A DNA stretch of 9,039 nucleotides from Methanosarcinaceae archaeon (GCA_030609665.1 JAUWBW010000064.1:1-9039), one strand, 5' to 3'; shown: positions 1 through 7,327, numbered from the stretch's first letter. Numbers and translations are program-made. The notes: a model not told the origin generated them from the sequence alone.

Positions 1-1425
1 CCTGCGATCGAGAACATCATCAGGAAATTGAACTATCTTCGTGAAGGGCAAGAATCACTTCCAAGGGAGGGTTCTCCTTACTATGATGAGATGTATGAAA
101 AGTCAATGATGTATCTCAAACTCGTTGGAATGGAACACAAAGCACTCCATACGGCAAACCTGCTAAGTGGCGGCGAGAAACAAAGAATTATCATCGCACG
201 TCAGCTTGCAGCAAATCCTAAACTTTTGCTTTTAGATGAACCTGTAACAATGACAGGACCCGACACAAAACAGGAAGTTTTGGATACAATAAAGGACCTT
301 AAGAATACCCTGGACATCCCGATTATCGTTGTATCACACTTACCGGAAATTCATATGTATCTTTCGGATCGGCTTATATATCTTGAAAATGGCAAGATAC
401 TTGATGAAGGCGAGCCGAAAACCGTGCTCAAGCATTTCCTCAAGGAACTGAAACCGCAAGTCGAAATTACACCGGTTACTGAGAAAGAACCCATTATTCA
501 AGTGAGGGATATTTCTAAGCGCATTGCACTCATAAGAGTTGGTGAAGTGTTGAATATCAAGGACTTGTCTCTTGATATATATAAAGGTGAGATTGTTTCA
601 TTTATAGGACCTTCCGGTGCCGGAAAGACTATTCTTTTAAAGATGATGGAAGGATTGACCGATCTTAAATCCGGACATATCGGCTACCTTAACGATGGTG
701 AATGGGTGGACATTACCCATTACAGTAAGAAACGTATAGAATTACGAAGCAAGATCAGTATAATGCATCAGGAATTCACTATGTCCCCACATTCGACAGT
801 CAGGCAGCAAATCGCTTTCAGGTTGAGCATTAAGATGACTGGTGCGATTGAATATGCAAGAAAAAAGGCTGCAGAATTAGGCATATCGGACGAGAACCTT
901 GATATGATCTATCAACTCCCTGATATGTCAGAGGATGAAAAAACAGAAGCTCTGCAGGGTCTGCATTTTTCAATAGACATATTCCAAAAACTGTTCCCAC
1001 ATGTTCCAGACACAGATGTTGAAAAATATGCAAAAATCGTATTTGATGCAATGGATCTTCCAATGGAAATCCTTGATAAAACACCAGACCAGATAAGCGG
1101 TGGTGAGCACGTAAGAGCATTCATCGCACTTTCACTGGCAACATCTCCTGAGATATTGATGCTGGATGAACCATTTGGTGATCTTGATCCTGTGACACTT
1201 CGTGATGTCACCAATTCACTCAAGAACATAAATGCAAAATTCGGTACAACAATCGTACTTGTTAGCCATCATATGGATTTCGTAAAAGAAGTCGCTCACA
1301 GGGCTATTTTGATAGATAATGGTGTAATAATTGAGGATGGCGAACCCAACGAAGTATGCCAGCATTTGATTGATAGGAGCAATGCTACATATCTTGAACA
1401 TGATATTCAAGAAATAGCAAACTAA
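1..1425 (+). CDS. atwA: Methyl-coenzyme M reductase activation component A2 (AtwA), twin ABC ATPase, 5' part cut off by window edge
   Basis: The frame is open to base 1, so the TTG at 28 is not a real start and the gene begins upstream; 474 codons are visible. AtwA is a soluble ATPase with two ABC domains that takes part in the ATP-dependent reductive activation of methyl-coenzyme M reductase, the last enzyme of methanogenesis. Seen here: the end of the first ABC domain, with signature SGGEKQR (from 166), Walker B LLLLDEP (about 223-243) and H-loop histidine (337-339). A complete second ABC domain follows, with Walker A GPSGAGKT (607-630), signature SGGEHVRA (from 1096), Walker B ILMLDEP (1153-1173) and the H-loop in LVSHHMD (about 1258-1278). 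About 85 residues separate the Q-loop region from the second signature, an insertion I associate with AtwA rather than with ordinary importers. No membrane segment is present. The missing part should hold the first Walker A. A generic ABC protein is the alternative, but the duplicated layout and the length fit AtwA well. Confidence 0.87.
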   Translation, partial: PAIENIIRKLNYLREGQESLPREGSPYYDEMYEKSMMYLKLVGMEHKALHTANLLSGGEKQRIIIARQLAANPKLLLLDEPVTMTGPDTKQEVLDTIKDLKNTLDIPIIVVSHLPEIHMYLSDRLIYLENGKILDEGEPKTVLKHFLKELKPQVEITPVTEKEPIIQVRDISKRIALIRVGEVLNIKDLSLDIYKGEIVSFIGPSGAGKTILLKMMEGLTDLKSGHIGYLNDGEWVDITHYSKKRIELRSKISIMHQEFTMSPHSTVRQQIAFRLSIKMTGAIEYARKKAAELGISDENLDMIYQLPDMSEDEKTEALQGLHFSIDIFQKLFPHVPDTDVEKYAKIVFDAMDLPMEILDKTPDQISGGEHVRAFIALSLATSPEILMLDEPFGDLDPVTLRDVTNSLKNINAKFGTTIVLVSHHMDFVKEVAHRAILIDNGVIIEDGEPNEVCQHLIDRSNATYLEHDIQEIAN

Positions 1426-1426
1426 G

Positions 1427-1461
1427 TTGCTGACGAGTTGTCAGCAATCCCCTTCTTTTTT
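1427..1461 (+). terminator. Hairpin plus U-tract terminator after atwA
   Basis: A perfect 8-bp stem TTGCTGAC/GTCAGCAA (1427-1434 and 1440-1447) with a 5-nt loop begins two bases after the atwA stop codon. It is followed by a pyrimidine run that ends in six T (1456-1461). Transcription of atwA very probably ends here, isolating it from the rest of the window. Confidence 0.8.
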
Positions 1462-1502
1462 ATAGTATATAATTTATAGAATTATATAGTGCGAGTAAAT
1501 CC

Positions 1503-1543
1503 GACCGTAGCGAGAATTTTCTCGGTCTATTGTATATATTTTT
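1503..1543 (+). other. Second hairpin with T-rich tail in the atwA downstream gap
   Basis: CGAGA/TCTCG (1511-1515 and 1520-1524) closes a 4-nt loop. An outer GAC/GTC (1503-1505 and 1525-1527) can extend the stem across a bulge on the 5' side. A T-rich stretch with five consecutive T follows (to 1543). It could be a back-up terminator for atwA or the 3' end of a small transcript. The bulge makes it weaker than the first hairpin. Confidence 0.3.
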
Positions 1544-1601
1544 GTGATTGAACCACTAAAAATACATTAGTAGACAGTCGCCAGAATCATTTATGTTGTG
1601 T

Positions 1602-1614
1602 AAAGATATTTAAT
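1602..1614 (+). promoter_or_regulatory. Possible TATA/BRE element before the 15-codon ORF
   Basis: TATTTAAT (1607-1614), preceded by A-rich TAAAGA, resembles an archaeal BRE plus TATA box. Its centre near 1610 predicts transcription from about 1636, just before the GGGGGGT motif and the ATG at 1649. The surrounding gap is AT-rich, so chance matches are common. Confidence 0.3.
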
Positions 1615-1648
1615 GTTAAATCTCTAATTAATAGTTGGGGGGTTAAAT

Positions 1649-1696
1649 ATGATTGAAACTATTCGAAAAATCAGTCATTCCGGAATTGTAGCATAA
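1649..1696 (+). CDS. Possible 15-residue small ORF, or remnant of a decayed gene
   Basis: ATG at 1649 to TAA at 1694 encodes MIETIRKISHSGIVA. GGGGGGT (1637-1643) lies 5 nt before the ATG, a reasonable match to the archaeal ribosome site GGAGGTG, and a TATA-like box sits at a fitting distance upstream. Only a convergent gene follows, so a leader-peptide role for a downstream gene is unlikely. The residues faintly recall the N-terminus of SpoVT/AbrB-type DNA-binding proteins, in which a conserved lysine, serine and glycine precede a short IPKE-like strand. Reading on after a frame change gives VIPEMCE and then a stop (1702-1725). This could therefore be the stump of a broken antitoxin-like gene. 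Both readings are speculative. Confidence 0.22.
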   Translation: MIETIRKISHSGIVA

Positions 1697-1712
1697 GCTT
1701 GTGATTCCGGAG
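1678..1712 (+). repeat. Inverted repeat / hairpin with TCCGGAAT arms
   Basis: TCCGGAAT (1679-1686) is the exact reverse complement of ATTCCGGA (1704-1711). In RNA the stem can grow inward through G-U and A-U pairs (1687-1691 with 1699-1703) to about 14 pairs around a 7-nt loop (1692-1698). The left arm overlaps the end of the 15-codon ORF. Wobble pairs suit an RNA read on the + strand better than a DNA operator. No T-run follows, so it is not a canonical terminator. Confidence 0.4.
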
Positions 1713-1731
1713 ATGTGTGAATGAAGTGACA

Positions 1732-1750
1732 TATCATAGAAACAATGATA
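1732..1750 (-). terminator. Weak hairpin just after the UbiB-family stop codon
   Basis: TATCAT (1732-1737) and ATGATA (1745-1750) form a 6-bp stem with a 7-nt loop, directly downstream of the minus-strand stop at 1752-1754. No T-run follows in the minus direction, so the terminator call is tentative. Confidence 0.25.
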
Positions 1751-1751
1751 C

Positions 1752-3431
1752 TTAAATACGTCCGGTTTTGAGAATATAGATAACAAGCCCCATTCCTAAA
1801 AAGCCGGCAACCAGAAATCCGGCAACACCAAGTAACGAAATTCCTCCTACAAGAGGTTCCATGCCAGTCTGGATTATCAAGGACGAGCCCACAATTATAG
1901 CTGATATAATAAAACTAAATGCAAGACGGTTGCTTGCAGCATTCATTTCCATAACTATTCGGTCGAGTCCATGATGCTCGAATTTTATATTTAGATCACC
2001 ACTTTCCGCCGATGACAGAATATGCGATATCTGCATTGGCATCTTGTGCAGCATACGGGAATATTTCGGCATATCCTTAAATACAGAATTTGCAATATAT
2101 TTAGGACTCATGCGTTCTTTCATGATTTTTTTTGCACATGGCTCAAAAACCATTGCTACATTAAAATCAGGCATCATCTGAGTACCAAATCCGGTAATCA
2201 TAATTACACCTCTTAAAAGCAAAGCGATGTTTGCCGGAATCCTTGCCTGATGCCTTCGAAGCACACCAAGCAATTCACTCAACATTGATGCTGCATCCAT
2301 TTGCTTTAAAGACCTGCCATAGTATTTATCCAGCAGGTGCTCAATATCGGTCTTTAATTCATGAATATCCACATCGCTTCCAATAACATCAAAGTCATAT
2401 AGAATCTCAATGCACTGTTCCACGTCGCCTTTTGTAATTGCAAACAGGCAATCAATAAATGCATTTCGAAGATCATTTGATAAATGGCCAACCATGCCAA
2501 AATCGATTAGCGCGATTCTTCCATCATCCAGTATAAATACATTGCCCGGATGGATATCAGCATGGAATAAACCGTCCTCAAAGACCTGTTTCATGAATGC
2601 CTTTGCACCATATATTGCGATCTGCTGTCGATCGTGTCCGAGATTTTCAATCGTCTCAAAATCGTTTCCCTTTGTACCATCGATATATTCAATCGTCAGA
2701 ATCCTTTGACTGCTATGATCCCAGTATATTTTTGGAATGTAGATATGTGTTTCATCTTTGAAATTGTAGGAAAAACGGTCAATATTTCGCGCTTCCTGTG
2801 TGTAATCGAGTTCAGCACGAATGGAGATTGCGAACTCGTCCACAATGTTAACCGGTCTGTAATATTTCGCATCACTAATATGTTCTTCAGCGAGTTTAGC
2901 GAGACTGTACATTATATCAAGATCAGTCTCAATGATCTGATCGATTCGTGGACGCTGGACTTTAACAACTACATCCGCACCATCCTTTAGTTTTGCCAGA
3001 TGCACCTGACCGATAGATGCAGCCGCGATTGGCTCACGTTCAAATGTCCCAAACAAATCGTCAACAGGTGCCCCCAACTCTTCCTGAATTAAACGTTCAA
3101 CATCTTCTATAGCAAATGGGGGCACAGCATCCTGAAGTTTTGCGAACTCTTCACCATATTCAGTCGGGACAATATCTTGGCGCATACTGAGGATCTGCCC
3201 AAGTTTCACATAGGTAGGGCCAAGTTCTTCAAGCACCTTCCGCATCCGCTCCGGTCCTGATAGTGCCCCTTCACCTAACTCATAATGTTGCTTCCATCTT
3301 GAACTTATAATCTGAAACGGGCGAAGTTTCATCTGATCTACAAGATGGCCAAACTCGTATTTCATCAGAACATCAATTATCTTCTTGTATCGTTTTGCCA
3401 TTGAATATCTGCGTAGTATTCTGATGTGCAT
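1752..3431 (-). CDS. AarF/UbiB (ABC1/ADCK) family atypical protein kinase-like protein, membrane anchored
   Basis: The product is 559 residues, typical for the UbiB family. These atypical kinase-fold ATPases support the biosynthesis or membrane distribution of isoprenoid quinones and other polyprenoid lipids. Family signatures are seen in order: KxGQ (K76-Q79), alanine-rich loop AAAS (136-139) replacing the usual glycine loop, ATP-binding lysine K157 in VVVKVQRP, ETD (168-170), catalytic HADIHPGN (290-297, D292 and N297) and DFG (310-312). Two hydrophobic C-terminal segments (about 504-521 and 526-553) should anchor it in the membrane. All key residues are intact. The ATG at 3431 has no ribosome site; an in-frame ATG at codon 11 (3401) gives MAKRYKK and is an equally possible start. 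A TATA box at 3473-3481 shows a separate transcript from the upstream operon. In a methanogen the likely lipid partner is methanophenazine or another isoprenoid, which is inferred only from the family. Confidence 0.9.
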   Translation of the reverse strand: MHIRILRRYSMAKRYKKIIDVLMKYEFGHLVDQMKLRPFQIISSRWKQHYELGEGALSGPERMRKVLEELGPTYVKLGQILSMRQDIVPTEYGEEFAKLQDAVPPFAIEDVERLIQEELGAPVDDLFGTFEREPIAAASIGQVHLAKLKDGADVVVKVQRPRIDQIIETDLDIMYSLAKLAEEHISDAKYYRPVNIVDEFAISIRAELDYTQEARNIDRFSYNFKDETHIYIPKIYWDHSSQRILTIEYIDGTKGNDFETIENLGHDRQQIAIYGAKAFMKQVFEDGLFHADIHPGNVFILDDGRIALIDFGMVGHLSNDLRNAFIDCLFAITKGDVEQCIEILYDFDVIGSDVDIHELKTDIEHLLDKYYGRSLKQMDAASMLSELLGVLRRHQARIPANIALLLRGVIMITGFGTQMMPDFNVAMVFEPCAKKIMKERMSPKYIANSVFKDMPKYSRMLHKMPMQISHILSSAESGDLNIKFEHHGLDRIVMEMNAASNRLAFSFIISAIIVGSSLIIQTGMEPLVGGISLLGVAGFLVAGFLGMGLVIYILKTGRI

Positions 3432-3472
3432 ATTTTGTCCGATTCAATAAGAATTCGTTTAACATAAAAAAT

Positions 3473-3481
3473 TATTTATAA
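3473..3481 (-). promoter_or_regulatory. TATA box for the UbiB-family gene
   Basis: On the minus strand this reads TTATAAATA, preceded by the A-rich element ATGAAA. Its centre at 3477 predicts transcription from about 3451, leaving a leader of about 20 nt to the ATG at 3431 or 50 nt to that at 3401. The rest of the 3432-3558 gap holds nothing else I can support. Confidence 0.5.
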
Positions 3482-3558
3482 TTTCATTTTTAAATTTACT
3501 GGCTGGAAAAGTATCATGTCTTGCAAAATGGCGATTTAACTGTCCAACAAAGAATATA

Positions 3559-4401
3559 TTAAATCTCATATTTCTTATTCCTTTTCCTTCTACCGAATAT
3601 ACGTCGAAGGATCAGTAATATCCTGTATTTGATTGGTATTGCTTTTGAGATGATCTTTTTTGTGGACAGCGCATCCAGAATAAAACGAAATTTACTCTTA
3701 CTGCCAAGAAGTTTTTTAAAGGTGCTTTCATCCGTAAAAAACGCAATTGGTTTCACTCCGAACCATTCCTTTACAGCATTGGAAATTAGTTTGTGTTCAC
3801 GTCTCCAATCAGTGATCGATCTGACATCTGGCTTGACGGTCTCAAGTGTTGTTATAAGGTTGATCGTACCCCCTTCCACTCCAATTATCCAGTTCGTCCA
3901 GATATCCTCTTCTCCAAACACTGTAAGCATCACAAGAGCATCATCCGGAACAGCACGGAACAATTTCCGGACTGTTTTATATTCAAGGTCGGCAAGCCAT
4001 TGCAACCCCGCAGGATAACGAAGTATGCCCTGCCCCACCTCATGTGCGATAGCATCCTTGAGTGCAAACAACTGCTTAACATAATCATCCTCAAAATCAA
4101 CAGTTCTCTGGAACTCGGTAAAGATCGTACGGATCACAGGATATGATATCGCATAGACCACATCCACACCGGTGTTGCAATGAATGGTTTTGATGAGCTC
4201 GTCCATGCTCTGGCCATCTGTGTACAATTCCTGCAAATCAGACCTGCTTACGGCTCGCGAATCAATGAACTTGACCGGCACGCCGTTTTTATGGATCACC
4301 GCAATCGTTGTTTTTGGTACGCTTCTATGAAATAGTGCGTGATAGACCTTTTGCCACTGGTCAACACTCCAATCCACGATCTTGATATTCTCACCGATCA
4401 A
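3559..4401 (-). CDS. Protein of unknown function, last gene of a glycosyltransferase-glycosidase operon
   Basis: I do not recognise this 280-residue protein. The start is TTG at 4401, chosen because GGCGGTG lies 5 nt before it and because it overlaps the glycosidase stop codon (TTGA). A GTG at codon 9 is a weaker alternative. The protein has no signal peptide and no clear membrane helix. It appears to alternate short strands and helices: an N-terminal half with strands such as TIAVIH and VDVVYAI, then a central stretch rich in Trp and acidic residues (ALVMLTVFGEEDIWTNWIIG, about 165-185). The C-terminus is strongly basic (RRIFGRRKRNKK) and follows a short amphipathic hydrophobic stretch, so it may bind the inner membrane face or nucleic acid. 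Only one cysteine is present. The operon position suggests a role with the glycosidase or its glycan product, but nothing in the sequence shows an enzymatic function. Confidence 0.75.
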   Translation of the reverse strand: MIGENIKIVDWSVDQWQKVYHALFHRSVPKTTIAVIHKNGVPVKFIDSRAVSRSDLQELYTDGQSMDELIKTIHCNTGVDVVYAISYPVIRTIFTEFQRTVDFEDDYVKQLFALKDAIAHEVGQGILRYPAGLQWLADLEYKTVRKLFRAVPDDALVMLTVFGEEDIWTNWIIGVEGGTINLITTLETVKPDVRSITDWRREHKLISNAVKEWFGVKPIAFFTDESTFKKLLGSKSKFRFILDALSTKKIISKAIPIKYRILLILRRIFGRRKRNKKYEI

Positions 4402-6512
4402 GGCTCCACCGCCTCAAGAACCTTCACCGAATATGGCGCAAGAGATATTTGGGGACCTGTCTCCTGCTCAGTGAACACATCAATGTACACTTGCCCAACA
4501 TTCACCTCTTTTTCTGTCTTGCCTGTATTAGCTAAAAACATGACTTTCCTGCCATTCGATGATGAATGAATGGCAACATCTATTTGCGGGTCGGTACACT
4601 CAATTGATCTGGTAAGCCCTGCATATCCTGCAATGCTATCTATTACATCAACAAGTCCTTCAGGCACACCATCATCAAGGCGCGGAAAGAGAAAACCAAA
4701 ATGAATGATGTTACCCTTGCCCACCTGACTTTGGTATATGATCGTATTCCCGTTAACTTCAAGGATTGGAGCGGCATTGAAATAAGCAACGTTCCTGAGT
4801 TCCAGATCCTTGATCGTGAGCGTGCTCCCACACTCCTGTGCCGGATGCATATACCTAGCAAGAATATCACACCCCTCCATATTTTCATCCAGTTGAGGCA
4901 CACCCGGTCCGACCACAAGACATCCACCGTCGCTTACATAATCGAGCAATTTCTGCTGCACGTCCCTGCTAAGAAAATCGAATGTCGGCACTGCTACCAT
5001 ACTGTACTTCGCAAGGTTTGACAGTGACATTTCGGTGTCCCCGATCGTCACAGCATATTTTGCCGCACCGAACCCATGGTAGAGTGCATCCCATTGTCGT
5101 GCATATTCAAGCTGGATGACTTCTTTAAATCCAAGTTCATCTTCACTGACATATTGTTCAGGCGTGATATTCCCGATAAGCGGGATCGGAGTCAACAGTG
5201 ACGAAGCAAGTTCCAGGCGGGCATAGTCACGGTTTATGAGCAGAATGCCTTCATTTTCCTTAGTGATCTCCGCATGATCGATACGCTGGATGAGCTTGTT
5301 CAATTGTACATAGAATTTGAAATTTTGTTTCCGGATACCTCCAAAACGATCGACCGGACTGCCGACCCAACGTTCCCGTTCGACAAGCATATAGAAATTG
5401 ATGCCACTAAAACCGTGCATAAGAGCTGCAAGAGTTGTAAATCTGGCATCCTCAAGCATGATCGGTTTTATCGGAAGAGGAAGTGCAACAAAACCCGATG
5501 CGAATTCAGGTACAAATGCTGCGCGGCTGGTGCTGGAAAGGTATTCGATAGACTGCTTGATCTTATGATACTCTTCCTTATAGTAATACAGGTCAAAACC
5601 CACAACATCAACGATCTCTTCCATCTTTATAAGATTGTACGGCGGCTTTGTGCATACCCCGGGCAGGTTGTGATACAGTAGTGTATCCACGCCGCGCACG
5701 CGGAGCATATCTGATATGTGTTCTATGCCATGGCAAAGATAGTATTCCTTATATTCTATCCAATCAAGGTAATAGGGAACATCTTTTTTTCCGGCAGCCT
5801 CAAAATCATATGGCGGTAACACATCGCTGAAAATATTGTAATTTGTTTTATACACACGGTTCAGCCGTGAGATATCGCCATATTTGTCCTCAAGGAACGT
5901 CCGGTACAGTTCGATCGCACCATCCGAATAATCATGATCATAAGGCTGGGTGCGCAGGAAAAATGACATTTCGTTGTCTGCCTGTACCCCAATGACACAA
6001 CCGTCCGGATGAAGATGACGAACGATGATCGGGCACACATGATCAAAGAACAAACCTACTTCCCTGTAAAACTTTTCAGACGCATAACTTGGAACCGGGA
6101 ACATGCGGGGTGGTGAGGGAAATACCACAGGCGTACCATCGGCTGTCCTTGATTGTATCTCCGGGTCAAGGACTATGCGCTTTGGGAATCCGAAATATGT
6201 TATCTCAGAATTGACATGCGGACCCGGGCGCAGGAGAACGTGCAGACCTTTTTCTTCACACAACACAAGAAACGCATCGATATCCAGATTCGCATCAATT
6301 GCTCCAAAATCGAACTCATCGCGTGCAATTTCGTGGACACTCCATGGGATATAGGTACATATTGTGTGAAATCCCATTTCCTTGACGCGGTCAAGGATAT
6401 CTGGCCACAGAGACCTATCAAGTCTCCAGTAATGTACACTACCCCCGATCAATGATATTGGTGTTTCGTCAAGATAGAATCTCCCCTCTTTTATATATAA
6501 AGCCATATTCAA
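4398..6512 (-). CDS. GH35/GH42-like glycoside hydrolase (beta-galactosidase-type, clan GH-A)
   Basis: The product is 704 residues, near the usual length of GH42 enzymes. The N-terminal TIM barrel has strong beta-galactosidase character: GGSVHYWR (23-30), SLWPDILDRVKEMGF (34-48), TYIPWSVHE (53-61) and LLRPGPHVNSE (93-103), the pattern GH35 enzymes share. The predicted acid/base is E181 in QADNEM and the nucleophile E336 in VPEFASGF; both glutamates are present. The second half looks like GH42: a GATase-like domain (about 465-555, with SDGGCLVVGPG) and a small C-terminal beta domain (about 640-704). No signal peptide is seen, so it should act in the cytoplasm on a small glycoside, glycolipid or imported sugar, probably a beta-galactoside or a related linkage. 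The start is uncertain. TTG at 6512 overlaps the glycosyltransferase stop as TTGA; the ATG two codons later (6506) has GTGAT 5 nt before it and may be preferred. The downstream unknown gene is coupled in the same manner. Confidence 0.85.
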   Translation of the reverse strand: MNMALYIKEGRFYLDETPISLIGGSVHYWRLDRSLWPDILDRVKEMGFHTICTYIPWSVHEIARDEFDFGAIDANLDIDAFLVLCEEKGLHVLLRPGPHVNSEITYFGFPKRIVLDPEIQSRTADGTPVVFPSPPRMFPVPSYASEKFYREVGLFFDHVCPIIVRHLHPDGCVIGVQADNEMSFFLRTQPYDHDYSDGAIELYRTFLEDKYGDISRLNRVYKTNYNIFSDVLPPYDFEAAGKKDVPYYLDWIEYKEYYLCHGIEHISDMLRVRGVDTLLYHNLPGVCTKPPYNLIKMEEIVDVVGFDLYYYKEEYHKIKQSIEYLSSTSRAAFVPEFASGFVALPLPIKPIMLEDARFTTLAALMHGFSGINFYMLVERERWVGSPVDRFGGIRKQNFKFYVQLNKLIQRIDHAEITKENEGILLINRDYARLELASSLLTPIPLIGNITPEQYVSEDELGFKEVIQLEYARQWDALYHGFGAAKYAVTIGDTEMSLSNLAKYSMVAVPTFDFLSRDVQQKLLDYVSDGGCLVVGPGVPQLDENMEGCDILARYMHPAQECGSTLTIKDLELRNVAYFNAAPILEVNGNTIIYQSQVGKGNIIHFGFLFPRLDDGVPEGLVDVIDSIAGYAGLTRSIECTDPQIDVAIHSSSNGRKVMFLANTGKTEKEVNVGQVYIDVFTEQETGPQISLAPYSVKVLEAVEP
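4407..4413 (-). promoter_or_regulatory. Ribosome binding site that fixes the TTG start at 4401
   Basis: The minus strand reads GGCGGTG, six of seven bases identical to GGAGGTG, with 5 nt to the TTG. It lies inside the last codons of the glycosidase gene, which suggests translational coupling. Confidence 0.6.
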
Positions 6513-7255
6513 TCACGTATACCCACATACTCCCGAAGGTCTGCGATACCGAGCTTCTTTGTGAGTTTGTCGATTATTTTTGCATCCATGTTCCTGCCCA
6601 TGTCAAGCTGGGCATAGTAGTACAATGTTCCGATAAGTCCCATATGTTCAATGCGTCTCGATGAATTTGTTACGGTGATGTCTTTGTAATATCTTACATC
6701 GCCTTCCTCGCATATCCGCCTGCTAAATTCTACATCTTCAAGCAGGACATTCCGGTAACCGCCACATTTAAAGTAAGCATCCCTACGCACACATGTAATA
6801 AAACCCGGTAGAGTCGGACTGAACAATTTATCCCGCATCTCAAAATAGTGATTGGAAACCTGCTGCGCAAGTTTTACCTGCTGTGACTGTTCGGAAAATT
6901 CGAAACTTGTAGTGAATGCAACAACCTCCGGTTTGTTCATGAATTTGTCATACATCCATGCAAGGAAGTAACTCGGCAAGACCGTATCCGAATCCACGAA
7001 TAGGAAATACTTGCTGCTCTTTGATGCATTCAACGCACCAAAATGTCTGCCGTATCCGATACCACGCTCATCACAGTAGACTATGCGGGCATGGTACTGT
7101 TGTGCGATCTCAAGGGTCCTATCCTCGCTTCCGCCATCTGAGATAATGATCTCGTATGGAGTATTGGTATTCTGTTTTGACAGTGATCCAAGCGTAGCTT
7201 CGAGATATTTCTCTTCATTGAGTGTGGGTACGATAATTGATATTTCCGGGTCCAT
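6509..7255 (-). CDS. Family 2 glycosyltransferase, first gene of the glycan operon
   Basis: The 248-residue protein is a single GT-A domain. Such enzymes move a sugar from a nucleotide- or lipid-linked donor to an acceptor at the cytoplasmic side. It opens with ISIIVPTLNEEKYL (5-18), the typical first strand. D40 in ISDGGSEDRT binds the nucleotide, DSD (88-90) is the metal-binding DxD motif, and LLEDVEFSRRI (171-181) carries the ED motif with the probable catalytic base. There is no membrane helix, unlike processive or dolichol-phosphate types, although the tail (about 205-217) is moderately hydrophobic. The ATG at 7255 has no ribosome site, but a TATA box lies 26-27 nt upstream, so the mRNA is probably leaderless. 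Donor and acceptor cannot be told from sequence. The coupled glycosidase suggests that both act on the same glycan or glycolipid. Confidence 0.88.
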   Translation of the reverse strand: MDPEISIIVPTLNEEKYLEATLGSLSKQNTNTPYEIIISDGGSEDRTLEIAQQYHARIVYCDERGIGYGRHFGALNASKSSKYFLFVDSDTVLPSYFLAWMYDKFMNKPEVVAFTTSFEFSEQSQQVKLAQQVSNHYFEMRDKLFSPTLPGFITCVRRDAYFKCGGYRNVLLEDVEFSRRICEEGDVRYYKDITVTNSSRRIEHMGLIGTLYYYAQLDMGRNMDAKIIDKLTKKLGIADLREYVGIRD

Positions 7256-7277
7256 TCGGTGTACTTTATGTATCCCA

Positions 7278-7286
7278 TATATTAAA
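7278..7286 (-). promoter_or_regulatory. TATA box of the glycosyltransferase-glycosidase operon
   Basis: The minus strand reads TTTAATATA, centred at 7282. The usual archaeal distance puts transcription start at about 7256, next to the ATG at 7255. This predicts a leaderless operon transcript. Confidence 0.5.
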
Positions 7287-7309
7287 AACTGTCTTGGTGA
7301 TTTAGCTTC

Positions 7310-7327
7310 AACTTCTGCGTAGAAATT
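7310..7327. repeat. Imperfect inverted repeat upstream of the glycan operon promoter
   Basis: AACTTCT (7310-7316) and AGAAATT (7321-7327) pair over 7 positions, one of them a wobble, around a 4-nt centre. It lies between the Tes-like stop and the operon TATA box, so it could be an operator or part of the 3' end of the Tes-like transcript. Confidence 0.25.

Noticed and set aside
28..30. TTG as the start of the atwA product
   Set aside because: The frame stays open to base 1 with sensible residues, and the first ABC domain would lack its Walker A; the gene simply begins outside the window.
1677..1711. Direct repeat of ATTCCGGA as a possible mobile-element or target-site scar
   Set aside because: ATTCCGGAAT is itself palindromic, so the direct repeat is a by-product of the hairpin; no transposase or terminal repeats are nearby.
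1462..1751. tRNA, C/D box RNA or CRISPR repeat in the gap
   Set aside because: No cloverleaf, no paired C and D boxes at suitable spacing and no regularly spaced repeat could be found; only the hairpins listed remain.
2410..2990. Two overlapping + strand frames of 99 and 118 codons
   Set aside because: They are shadows of the UbiB-family kinase, crossing its catalytic motifs on the other strand.
5274..5681. 135-codon + strand frame
   Set aside because: It is antisense to the glycosidase barrel and has low-complexity, basic, cysteine-rich translation typical of shadow frames.
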